A model generated the notes under the pieces. It saw only the letters and a program-made list of their open reading frames with translations. It did no database searches and was not told the origin of the DNA. From assembly GCA_021613335.1 (NCBI GenBank), contig JAJTWR010000260.1, forward strand, positions 2,049,501 to 2,113,500: a stretch of 64,000 nt of DNA, written 5' to 3'. This stretch comes from Whitmania pigra (Eukaryota > Annelida > Clitellata > Hirudinida > Haemopidae). Position 1 is the first letter of the stretch. Each line of letters starts with the position of its first letter. This document shows positions 55,111 through 64,000 of this stretch, piece after piece. The position numbers and the translations under genes were made by a program.

Positions 55111-57000
55111 TTACAAATTCAATTTTCTGATAGAACTTTAAATTCTTCTTTCAGTTTTAAACACTTTACAAAATCAACCATTTCACATCAAAGTCAACCA
55201 AACTTCTCACGACTCAGTAGACCTCCACAGCTTCAGTCATTTTTTATTATTTTATTATTTTTAACGATAGAAAAAATGAAAAACAAAATTTCAATTTTTG
55301 GTCCCCCTATGAAAAAATATACAAACTACGAACAGCCTCACATCAATCTTAAAGCTTGTTGGTGGATGGGAGCGCTAATTTTGTCTCCAAGCAAAAAATA
55401 CCCTCCGGTCTTCCTCGTTATGAACTCCAATCTTATCGAAGCGCGCTTTGGTTTGGTTCAACATGGCCATCGAAATTTCTAGTTGTCGCAAACTTCATTC
55501 CAATATTTTTTCTTTTTCGTTTATCTTATATGTTATAAGAAACTAATAGCCAAATAAGTCGGCCAGGCTATCGCTCCACTGCAATGCTTTCTACCTCGTT
55601 GATAATGGTCAAAATAGTGACATGCGTTTGTTGATCATTCAGAAGAGACTTCTCATGCCTGGATTTACTTGTTAACACGTTTTCGCATGTTTGTCCTCTC
55701 TAAATAATTTCTTCTTATGTGGATATCCATTAAGGTATGACAATATTGTATTAAGAGACATAAAAAGATCTGAAAGTTTTTCAAACAAATAACTTGGAGA
55801 AAGCACCCTTTCAATATTCCATAAAAATATTTAGAAATTTTATTAATTCATTTTAATCGATTAATAATGTTCAAATACTCCTTAGATGCTACCTAACCGG
55901 TTGAGGACTTTAAATATTACGGTGATGTTTTTTGATGATGGTTTTAGAATCTGCTAGAGGGCTGAATAAAATGTTTAAAAGCAATATTTTTAAATTTCAC
56001 GTTCTCCACTCGCTGCAGGTAGTACCACCAGAAACAAACTAAAACTATATTTACACCATTTTTTAAAGGTCGCCGCGAGTCTCATTGGTAAATTTTTTTT
56101 CATAAGTTCAAACAATTCAGGATCACTGCGAGTCTGATTACTCCTCTCTATAGTTTTAACATGGGCAGATAATTTTCCTAATTTTCCACTACTTCAACTT
56201 GTTGAATTGAAATTGAGTGAATCAAAATACTCATGAGGTAAAATCAGCCCTAACGGTTCTTGAACTAAAGTCATCTATCAGATAGGCACAATTTGTTGCA
56301 CAGAGATAGTGCTTCAGAAAGAGACTACCTTTTTCTTTGCTTTCATCTATTGTTTTCTTTAATATTGCTTTGTTTGTAATCAAGAAGACCTTCGTAATCA
56401 AGTTCGTGAAATCATGGTGATGAGGAATGCATGCCCCATATTGTAACTTGGTTGGCTTCAAAAAACTTTTTAAGGACTTTTGAGGACACAAATTGTGGCA
56501 TTGTCAGCCATTAAACTTAGAGGTTTATTTCTACATATTTTAAAACATTTTTTTGCACGATAGTTTTGTCAATTCACACCATCTGTTAAAATTTAAAAAT
56601 TTCTGATATAAAATATGTACACGTCAATTGATTTTGAACAATTGACAAATGAATTTTGAATTTTACTTTTGTAATCATTTCTGTTCGCGCTTCATATTAA
56701 TTTATCTGAAATCAAAAGATATAAATCTATGTAGCTGATAATTATAATTGAAATTATAAAATTGTTTTCCAACAAAGGGTGATCCATTTGACATAATAAG
56801 TCGTTGATAACCTTATAGGATAATATATTCTTCCTCGTGATACGACTGAAACTTAGATTCGGTATAAAAAAAATTTAAATTTTAATGCGCTTACGTATCT
56901 AAGCCTGAATTAGCTGCTAATTCGAATTATAAATTAACAACTTTGTAATAATAAAGTATACGTTAATTAAGACGTAAAGATGTTAATTTTTTCATTTTAG

Positions 57001-57163
57001 AAAGTCCTACATTACGGTTCAACCTGATCCTTGTGCTCACGACTACGGTCATACATGTGACATTCAAGAGGACATGTTAAGCTTGAATTTTAATTCAAGC
57101 CGCAGGAATGTTTCGCCTTATGACATTGAATTCAGTTTTAAACATATTTCTAATTTCCGATAA
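57001..57163 (+). CDS. Secreted Cys-rich protein, probable last exon
   Basis: A strong acceptor (tttttcattttag) precedes an open frame SYITVQPDPCAHDYGHTCDI then QEDMLSLNFNSSRR, closing with TAA at 57161-57163. Two more cysteines and a glycosylation site (NSS) fit the upstream exons. A polyadenylation-type AATAAA follows near 57200. It is in frame only with the weaker donor at 47323 of exon 4; the stronger donor at 47319 would shift the frame to an early stop. A missing intermediate exon is the alternative. The assembled product would have about 11 cysteines. Confidence 0.6.
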
Positions 57164-57473
57164 CTTACGTTCATTTTGTAATTGATCTGCTCAATTTTTA
57201 AATAAATATATAAAATGTTGGTTGTTTTTTTTTAATTTTATTTGACTTAGTAAATTATTCGGATTTTCCTGGACAATTAAGATTTTTTACCTCCCACCTA
57301 CCAATAAGTAAGTCCAGCCTAAGCCTTTTGTAGTTACTAAACATGTATGTACTGTTACCTATCGGTATCAAATATCAATTGCTGTAAAAAAAAAAAATAA
57401 AAACGCGTTCATGTACATTCTTATTTATTAACGCAAATTATGTACGTAAAGAAATTTCAAGCACATGTTAATG

Positions 57474-57568
57474 TACAGTCGCTATACTGATTTTCTGTTA
57501 TCTCGATCATTGGTTATCCCGACACTATTTGGCAAACCCCTAGGCCTGCTACATAATTCGACTGTGTA
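57474..57568. mobile_element. Small pogo-type MITE candidate
   Basis: ACAGTCG at 57474 and CGACTGT at about 57560 are inverted, enclosing CTGTTATCTCG and GGTTATCCCGAC motifs. The style matches non-autonomous Tigger/pogo elements. No clear TA duplication on the right. Confidence 0.45.
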
Positions 57569-57599
57569 TTTGTTTCATAGGTTCTAAGTCCTAAATCCT

Positions 57600-58110
57600 A
57601 ATATAATCATCAGAGGAGTCATCAAACGTTTCGGCCCAAACTCCTGACGTTCTCGAGGGATGGGCTACATCCATTGATCAGGCGGGTGTCCCTGTCGGTA
57701 AAACCTACCTATCTGACTTCATCGTAACGCACCGCACGTTATATGGTTATCGATGAGATTCACGACGACCTTTGCGCACGATCCCATATAATGCAAACTG
57801 AGCGTTATAATTCCTTTGTACGCCCGCATGGTCTAACGGTTAAGGCTGCGCCTCTCACGATGGCAGCGCGGATTCAAACCGCGCTGCGGGAGCACCGTCC
57901 TAATCATCTAGCTATGCAACGGACGTTAATAAAACATAATTGCTTTGAAGCGGCCGCCGTCACTTAGAAATATACGCTCACCGTACGCGCGCATATATTG
58001 CCTCAAATGCTAATTCGCGTTTTTACGTCATTTGCGAATGCGCGTGCCATCATCTCAACAACCAGGCCTCGATCTCTTCTTGCAACGCTTGCCTCACGTT
58101 GCCGTCATCA
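57600..58110. repeat. Dispersed repeat family A, copy 2, split by a SINE
   Basis: Collinear with 7025-7450 on both sides of the SINE at 57819-57935: TTTCGGCCCAAACTC..., AAACCTACCTATCTGACTTC, ATGCAAACTGAGCGTTATAA on the left; CGCGCATATATTGCC and CATCATCTCAACAAC on the right. This copy is more CpG-rich than the one at 7 kb, which suggests it is younger or less deaminated. Confidence 0.8.
57819..57935 (+). mobile_element. Full-length tRNA-derived SINE with 12-bp target duplication
   Basis: Head CGCCCGCATGGTCTAACGGT contains the A box (TGGTCTAACGGTTAAGG) and GGATTCAAACC the B box of the RNA polymerase III promoter. Then GGAGCACCGTCCTAATCATC and TAGCTATGCAACGGACGTTA end with a short AATAAAA tail. 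Flanks ATAATTCCTTTG (57807-57818) and ATAATTGCTTTG (57936-57947) are the duplicated target. The related repeat at 7 kb has the single uninterrupted version. Confidence 0.92.
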
Positions 58111-58425
58111 AGACATTTATGCGGTTTTACAGGTCGTTTCTCAGAAAGAACCCCGTACCTCTCCATATCTAAGCTTTCATTTGCAGCAACGTGTGTATGT
58201 ATTCCTGTGTTTAACGCGTCAAGATTGTGCTTATGTACCAATTCTTCTACAATTTTATCTCTAAGCCTTTCAAGGCAATCTCCAAACATTGGGGAGCGAG
58301 CATTCAAGTCTCCGCAGATGAAGCATTCACAGAATGGTTTAAGATCAGTTCCAACTGGTCGCTGGAGTAGATTTTTCCCGGAGAAACATAAAAGTTATTT
58401 TCATAATTCTTTTGAGTAACAGTGG
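58040..58425 (-). pseudogene. LINE endonuclease fragment (Jockey/R1-like)
   Basis: The minus-strand frame contains FICGDLNARSPMFGD, the G-D-(F/L)-N-A-R block of LINE endonucleases, then RDKIVEELVHKHNLDALNTG (usually (L)-x-x-(L)-x-x-x-x-x-L-x-x-L-N). No reverse transcriptase part follows; the sequence runs into repeat family A. Confidence 0.75.
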
Positions 58426-58497
58426 CATTAAATATAGCCGTATTTTTCTTTCTATTTTTGCGCTTCTTATTGTTCTTGGCCGCATTAGGTGGGGCAG

Positions 58498-58545
58498 AAA
58501 ATAGATTATAGTCCGTTACATAGCTAGAATGATTTGGACTTGTTA
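58498..58545 (-). mobile_element. SINE 3' tail fragment
   Basis: ATTATAGTCCGTTACATAGC then TAGAATGATTTGGACTT is the inverted SINE 3' end. Confidence 0.65.
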
Positions 58546-59289
58546 GTTAGTATTAGTTATGTAAAAGTAATGATATGTATTAGTATAATAATAAATTAAA
58601 TAAAGTTTAAAATAAAAATCAGTTGTTAAAGTTAAAAATAAAAGTTTTTGATCCAAAACTTTCAGGACCATTCAAATAATGTTTTATAACCATGCTAGAT
58701 TAACCCTCATAGAAATTTCTGAAATTGACAAATCTTTGAAGGCCTTTATTTATCCTTTTTCGATATCATCAAGGCTCTTTTCTGAACCCATCTATAATAA
58801 CGTAAACAGGCAGTATTCTAATACATAAGTGAGTTTTGGAAATGGGACCATTTATGTAGAGCCTTATTATAATAATCAGTTTTTGTGATTCCTGTAATAA
58901 AAATTATTTACTGGAAATGAAAAGACCACACGCTCAACAGCGAAAACCTCGAATAACAACTTTATTTATCGATGAAATCCCATAATATTCAAATTTTACA
59001 TATTAATTAAATACGATTTTGTGAATGACATAAAGGATGTTTGGTCTAAGTTTATGCATCTCACTGTATGTACTTCCCCGTACCCCTCGCTACGCTCACT
59101 GATTTGAACCCAATCAATTTCTAAATACGACCCTCTGCACTAAGGAGTACATTAAAATAGATTCAATTATTTTTTCCTATATTTTTTACTTATTTCTTCA
59201 CTAAGGAAATGTTATTTTAAACGAAAAATATTTCAATTAAATTTGTCATAAATTTGAGTGTGCGCAGCATATGTGTGTGTTCAATAATC

Positions 59290-59592
59290 TGGTTACCTCT
59301 GCAGGTGATAAACAGACAGCATGCGACATGAAGAAGCCAATGAGAGCTTTCGCAGTCGCTCTAGTCCAGGCAGCAGTGACCAGCATAACAAGGCCAACGA
59401 GTGCCTCTCAAAGCCGGCGGTAAGAATTGGGTCCAGCAAGACCAAACCGACAGGGACATCCGGCTGATCACCGGATGCGGCCCGCCCCTCAAAAACGTAA
59501 GGAGACTCAAAGGGCCGAAAAGTTTGGAGACGGGGGAAACTCCTCTGAGGATCCCTGTCGGAGCTCCAAGGTGGAGTAATAAGTAACACCAT
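59290..59592 (+). repeat. Dispersed repeat family A, copy 3 (coding-like)
   Basis: ACCGACAGGGACATCCGGCT, GATCACCGGATGCGGCCCG, CTCAAAAACGTAAGGAG and GGGCCGAAAAGTTTGGAGA follow the inverted text of copy 2 in the same order. It is GC-rich against an AT-rich surrounding. The open frame 59401-59586 reads TDRDIRLITGCGPPLKNVRR; copy 2 inverted gives the similar TDRDTRLINGCSPSLENVRS. So the family may encode a protein segment, unidentified. Confidence 0.6.
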
Positions 59593-59599
59593 CGAATAT

Positions 59600-61425
59600 G
59601 GACTTTTAATTGTAATTTGTTTTTATGTGTAAAATTGACATTAAACTGCCTTGCTTAATTTTAAAGTACAAATAAATTTTGGAATTTTTTTCAGCAAACT
59701 GCGCTCTATGCTATTTTATCGTTGTTTTGATTTGCTATTCCTTCATTGTTGCTTTTTGGAGTTGGTTTGGAGAATCTGGATGCTATTTCAAACTAATTTT
59801 AAAGAGATATCACAGTCTTATTTTGGGTCCATTTGAGCTCATTATGCAACTTGAGAAGGTTAGGAGGAATTCTTATTTATGTTTGGAGTCTATGACGAAA
59901 CGTGCAATTTTCGTTATTTAAATTCTGAGAAAACAGCTGCCATTGCGAATCATGCGGAAAATCGAATGAAATTTCAGAAAAATTGACCAAATAGATGTTT
60001 GAACGGGATGAAAAGCTAACATTTGTATTTGCCCAAGGAAACACCAATGAAATATCCTATTTAATATGTTAATTAAGTATTTAATCCTACACAGAACTAA
60101 ATCTAAGCTGAAACTTCTAAAATTCTAGATATTTTGCATCACAAGTAGAATTAATTAGCCTGACAAAAGTTAGGTATTATTATTAATAAAATAAAAAAAA
60201 TGATAAAATTAATATTAAATTATCAATGTATTATTATTGTGTTACAAAATATAGAATATATTAAATCTAAACATCTGCCCGAATTGTGCTGAATCATTTC
60301 TGAAATTTCATAATTAAGTCAGTATTTGTTATAGTCAAGGATTTTCAATGCTTTGTTCTGTCCATGTTTCAGACAACTTTTGCATTAAGTAATTTATAGA
60401 TGCTTAATAGAAAAGTTAGCCATTAATCTGTTGATTCACAGATAAATGATTCAACCTCATTTTAATAATTAATTTTAAAGACACCTGATGCTCCTAAGAT
60501 GTTGTTGTGAATTGAATTTACAGAAAATAGTTTTGGAAAGTTGTTGAAATCAATTGAGCATGTTTAATTGAAAACATTATTCTAAATTATTTGAAAAATA
60601 GATGTAAAGACAATCCTACACTTCAAGCCTAATGGTGGAGTACAGCTGCTTGTGCTTGTTTTTGGCACATAACCGCACCCCATCAAATTTGGTTGCATCA
60701 AATAAATTTGAGAAAGATTCCTTAATTTTTGCTGTTGAATACTTCAGATACTTGTCATATTTGCTAATGGTGTCCAAAGAATGTGGAAACATTGTTGTTT
60801 CTTAAGTATAAGTATTTTAAGAGCAGCGGAATTCTTCCACAAAGGTGCCCAAAGTGTCGGAAGGTTTTTGTTTATCATCATTTTATTAATGATGAATTAT
60901 CATGAATTCCAGGCGTTGCTAGATGAATGATTAAGACTTTGGCCTTGGTGCAGTTCCGTTAGGAGTTCAAATCCAAGCCCTTCTCAAGAGCTTTTATAAC
61001 TAACACCCGATGATTTTATTCCATCAAATGAGAGATTTTATGATAACTTGGATTCAGACATGGAATAGATGTTCGCATTTTAAAAAAAGAGTCTAAAAAA
61101 AAAGTACATGATTTAAGAAATCATTATCGTGGCAACTTTTAGTCGAGGTCCCTGATCGATTCCTACCAAGATACTTGGATGTGTTGTTTAACCAGCCGGA
61201 TGTTCCTGTCAATTGTTATTTCTTAAATTGTTAATGTCAATTGTTAAAATGCTTTCACCTCATCACATTAAGAAATTGAATGTGTAATTATTTCGAAATG
61301 ACACTGAAATTCTTTCTATTTGATGAAACTAATTTGATTTAATTAATTAATTTTTAAATTAAAATTAATTTTCACCAACTGCAGCTAGCCTAAGCCTCAT
61401 CCATTTCTAATACCAGGACATTTAT
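59600..61425. other. No recognised feature
   Basis: AT-rich sequence with short frames only (e.g. 59651-59921); no exon, RNA gene or transposon end could be supported. Confidence 0.4.
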
Positions 61426-62335
61426 ACAAATTTCACGCCCAAAAATAAGACAGACAAAATACTTGATAAGGCTTATTTTTGGGGGTGTTATATTTTTGTA
61501 GTCAACAACCCACCAGAATATTTTTTCTTGTTACACAAATTATTAAGCTACAAAAGGCAAGCAACATGGTTTTAATCATTTATTAATAAAAGTAATATAT
61601 ATAGTATTTTTGCAAATTAGCCAAATACACTCATATCATTTCTTCTGGACCAGTAATTTATAAATCTCGAAACTCTGAATTTTCTGAATTGAAACTCTGC
61701 ATGAATTTCTTAGGGATCCATTTCACAATTGGTCTCAATCAACCATGTTTAGCAAGAGAACTCTCCTTAAATGGGTAATACTTGTTCCTGTACCCTACCA
61801 TGCTGGCAACACAATTGCTAGGCTTCACAGAGTTTATGATTCCCACTTGCACTTCTTAGTATTTCCCAAGGTCCACCTGTTAACTGAGGCCATCATACTC
61901 TTCTTGCCATTTGAGTATCATTTGGATATCCAAGTTATTTTATTTACAGGATTCCTCTCTTTTGCTCAATAGAATAGCTTTTTCTTTCTGCACTCATTTT
62001 ATCAAATTAATTATTAATGGTTATAATAAGTCTGTTATACACTGATTTAAGAAGATTCATAAACATAACCTGATGCAACTTTGATATAATGGGTTGTCTG
62101 TTTCCATATTTGCTTACCTTCTTATATTTTACATACAAATACTTACAGTAATTATAATTTTTGTTATTATACTTTATTATATTAATATGTCACTAACATT
62201 TTACTTATATTAAATTAATAGCTTATAATTTGTTGCGACGGACCCATGTTATGCCCGTAAATGCCGGCTTATGATCTTAACTGGGGCTTATTTTCGGGGT
62301 AGGTCTTATTTTCAGGGAAACACAGTAGATACATT
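61425..62335. mobile_element. Two facing copies of an AATAAGAC-type MITE end
   Basis: CGCCCAAAAATAAGACAGAC...AAGGCTTATTTTTGG at about 61436-61482 and, inverted, TGTGTTTCCCTGAAAATAAG then ACCTACCCCGAAAATAAGCC at about 62279-62330. Such AATAAG(A/G)C-rich ends are known from mariner-like MITEs in many animals. They may be ends of one element or two separate copies. The frame between (61745-61972) is not recognised. Confidence 0.4.
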
Positions 62336-62510
62336 TTTATCATTTGCAAATAGCTTACATTGCAGAATTATGTAAAACTTAAACAAATATAATAACAAAA
62401 ATAAACATATTTTAATTGCAAACTTGGCTAAATCACGAGAACTATTATAGAATTATTACGTTCAATTAATCACACCTTATTGTTTTATTGAGATAACATA
62501 TTTTATTTAG

Positions 62511-62602
62511 ATTTATTTGTCATGATTTCTGCATTTGGGAATCAGAGGTATCTCCATGCTTCTTCTTTGCCAATTACATCAAAGAAAATATCTTTACCTC
62601 AG
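62511..62602 (+). CDS. Ser-rich protein, upstream exon
   Basis: Acceptor catattttatttag and donor CCTCAG|gtcagg bracket an open frame MISAFGNQRYLHASSLPITS then KKISLPQ. It ends in phase 0, which fits the next exon's phase-0 start at 62680. The ATG at 62524 could be the translation start, or the exon may be internal since the frame is open to the acceptor. Confidence 0.65.
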
Positions 62603-62679
62603 GTCAGGAATATTGCATTTTTCAAGTGAAATTATTAAATTTTTACAGTCTTTAGTTTGCTGGTTTTTGTTATTTCAAG

Positions 62680-64000
62680 GAAAACAGGTCATTCTTGTTT
62701 CAAGAATCTCTAAGAGATCATTACAAAGCAATGCTTCAAGATAGAGTCAAAAGTGCAAAAATCATTGCTCTTCAGAGGAGATTCTCCAGCTGTGGAAACC
62801 TTGGTAGGCAAGTTGACTCTAATGAAATGAGTCCTGACAATTGTACTGCTGATCGTGTATCCAGTTCAAGGTCTTCCTCATTTCCAAAAGCTCCTTGTTT
62901 TGTTTCTTCTCTGTATCATTCTGTTGAGCAAAATGCTCCAGTTGTCAAAAATCAAAAGCTCTTTCATAGTTCATCAGTAGAAAGTCCACCTCCAAATATT
63001 AGTTCAAAAAGATTAAGATCTGGAAGTTGCCCTCAAGTCTGGACTTCTATTAAATTAAGTGGACAAGTTTCTCTGCATAATGATAATTCTTTATCTACTA
63101 TTAATAAACATTTTCCTGTTCCTGTATCACGTGAGTTCAAGCATTTAGAAAATTTAGGCAAAAATTCACTACTCAGTTTTGAGAGATCACATGTTAATTC
63201 GTTCCATGAGAAATATAAGGGATCAGGTAATAAGGGCAAGAAGCTGAATAAATCAGCACATTGCATATCCTTTGGTTCAACAGATTCCAGCTTAACTTTG
63301 GAAAAAAATGAAACATTTGGTTCAGGAACTTGTTCCTCTTATGAAGATCTTAATGAAGAAGCAACTCATCTTAAAGATGATTCCTTACCAAATAAGAAAA
63401 CCTCAATAAACAACATTTTTTCTCCTCAAATGCTTTTAAAGAGAACGGTGTCTACGGAATGTTTTAATTTTCCAAATAACGAATGCACTCATAAGTGCAG
63501 AGTCAATGAATTTCCTTGCCCAATTGGGCTTAAGAAATTTGTTAGAAATTCATTTCACTCCAATTCTGACATCTATAATTTGAAATCTCCAGTTGAAACA
63601 AGGCCTACACTCAACAAGTTGTCCCATGGAGTATCATGCCTAACAGATGGCAAAAGTTTAAAAGCCCAGGATATTCATGCATTTCATCATAAAAAACAAC
63701 CTAATCTAATTAAAACTGTTAGTGAACAACAATTGAGTTCTTCATTAAGCAATTATGTTGGAAGACTTTTAGATCCCAGTGAAGAAATACCTGTGTCACA
63801 ATCTATATCTCTTGATAAGCAATATTTCAACACATCAAACAAGAATTCAGTGTATGTTAGCAGTGTCTTTTTAAATTTGAGTAATTCCAAAAGTCAAAAG
63901 CACGAATCAAGATTCTCCTCTGCCTCCCCACCTGTTCAAAGCAAAGCAAGTCCTTTCAGCTGTAGGCCCTCAACACTATGTCCTAATGAAGCTTCTTCCA
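62680..64000 (+). CDS. Long Ser-rich exon of an unidentified protein, runs off the window
   Basis: After acceptor ttttgttatttcaag, 440 codons are open to the right edge with no stop, far beyond chance in AT-rich DNA. The start is helical and charged (FLFQESLRDHYKAMLQDRVK then SAKIIALQRRFSSCGNLG). After that the chain is Ser/Asn/Lys-rich and looks disordered, with scattered phosphorylation-type motifs (KRLRSGSCP, LLKRTVSTECF, RFSSASPP). No signal peptide or membrane segment. It is the kind of exon found in cytoskeletal or small-GTPase regulators, but no domain is visible and I make no functional call. Long exons of this sort usually continue to the domain-bearing exons downstream. Confidence 0.85.

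Larger units (their letters stand above)
47319..57000 (+). other. Intron 4 of the secreted protein gene (about 9.7 kb)
   Basis: Filled by hAT debris (47.5 kb), Ty3/gypsy (48.4-52.4), CR1/L2-like LINE (52.4-53.8) and R2/NeSL-like LINE (53.8-55.1). 55.15-57.0 kb has no recognised feature apart from an unassigned minus-strand frame at 56231-56491. Confidence 0.55.

Noticed and set aside
57819..57935. A tRNA gene
   Set aside because: A and B boxes are present but the cloverleaf is not kept, it has a tail and a 12-bp duplication, and related copies occur elsewhere; it is a SINE.

Overview
This is a window of an animal nuclear genome, most likely an arthropod and possibly a chelicerate. Host genes are split by canonical GT-AG introns and the DNA is visibly AT-rich. 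Transposable elements and their debris fill most of it. Nothing bacterial, plasmid or CRISPR-like is present. The arthropod call rests on a secreted cysteine-rich protein resembling the arthropod 27-kDa haemolymph-protein type and on the element mix, so it is an inference.

Host genes: (1) a Ser/Asn-rich exon at 2802-3260 (+), function unknown. (2) On the minus strand, two exons of an ETS-type transcription factor (PNT/SAM exon 14890-15118, acidic/basic exon 14371-14698). (3) SDHAF2 (SDH5, succinate dehydrogenase assembly factor 2) on the minus strand, exons at 21161-21017 (uncertain), ~20626-20412, 20197-20088 and 15893-15781, with a small LTR retrotransposon in its last intron. (4) A secreted Cys-rich protein on the plus strand, exons at 37017-37074, 40597-40726, 43611-43763, 47185-47318 and probably 57001-57163; all its introns are loaded with transposons. 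(5) A large Ser-rich exon pair at 62511-62602 and 62680-64000 (+) that runs off the window.

Mobile elements, left to right: LINE (CR1/L2-like) 3' end at 1-1300; hAT with 8-bp target duplication at 3557-4854; hAT debris at 5.3-6.0 and 9.1-9.5 kb; tRNA-derived SINEs and their tails throughout; a 1.56-kb gag-only LTR element at 16246-17807; a nested stack at 22.0-27.3 kb (a decayed ZMYM1-like hAT gene interrupted by a DUF4806-bearing DNA transposon with 6-bp target duplication and by a piggyBac remnant with TTAA ends); copia at 28.5-29.2; hAT at 30.1-32.0; pogo fragments at 37.3 and 38.5; an LTR element with a SAP-like gag at 41582-43458; an R2/NeSL-like LINE at 44.0-44.9; hAT at 45.3 and 47.5; Ty3/gypsy at 48.36-52.43; a CR1/L2-like LINE at 52.4-53.8; a second R2/NeSL-like LINE at 53.8-55.1; a dispersed repeat split by a SINE with a 12-bp duplication at 57.6-58.1.

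The most interesting object is the 3.2-kb DNA transposon at 22346-25537. It has GC-rich ends starting CCCAGCAA, a clean 6-bp duplication, an intron-containing DUF4806 gene with an intact 3' half, a transposase-like N-terminal exon without a visible catalytic core, and a perfect-looking 275-bp triplication that includes coding sequence and a splice acceptor.
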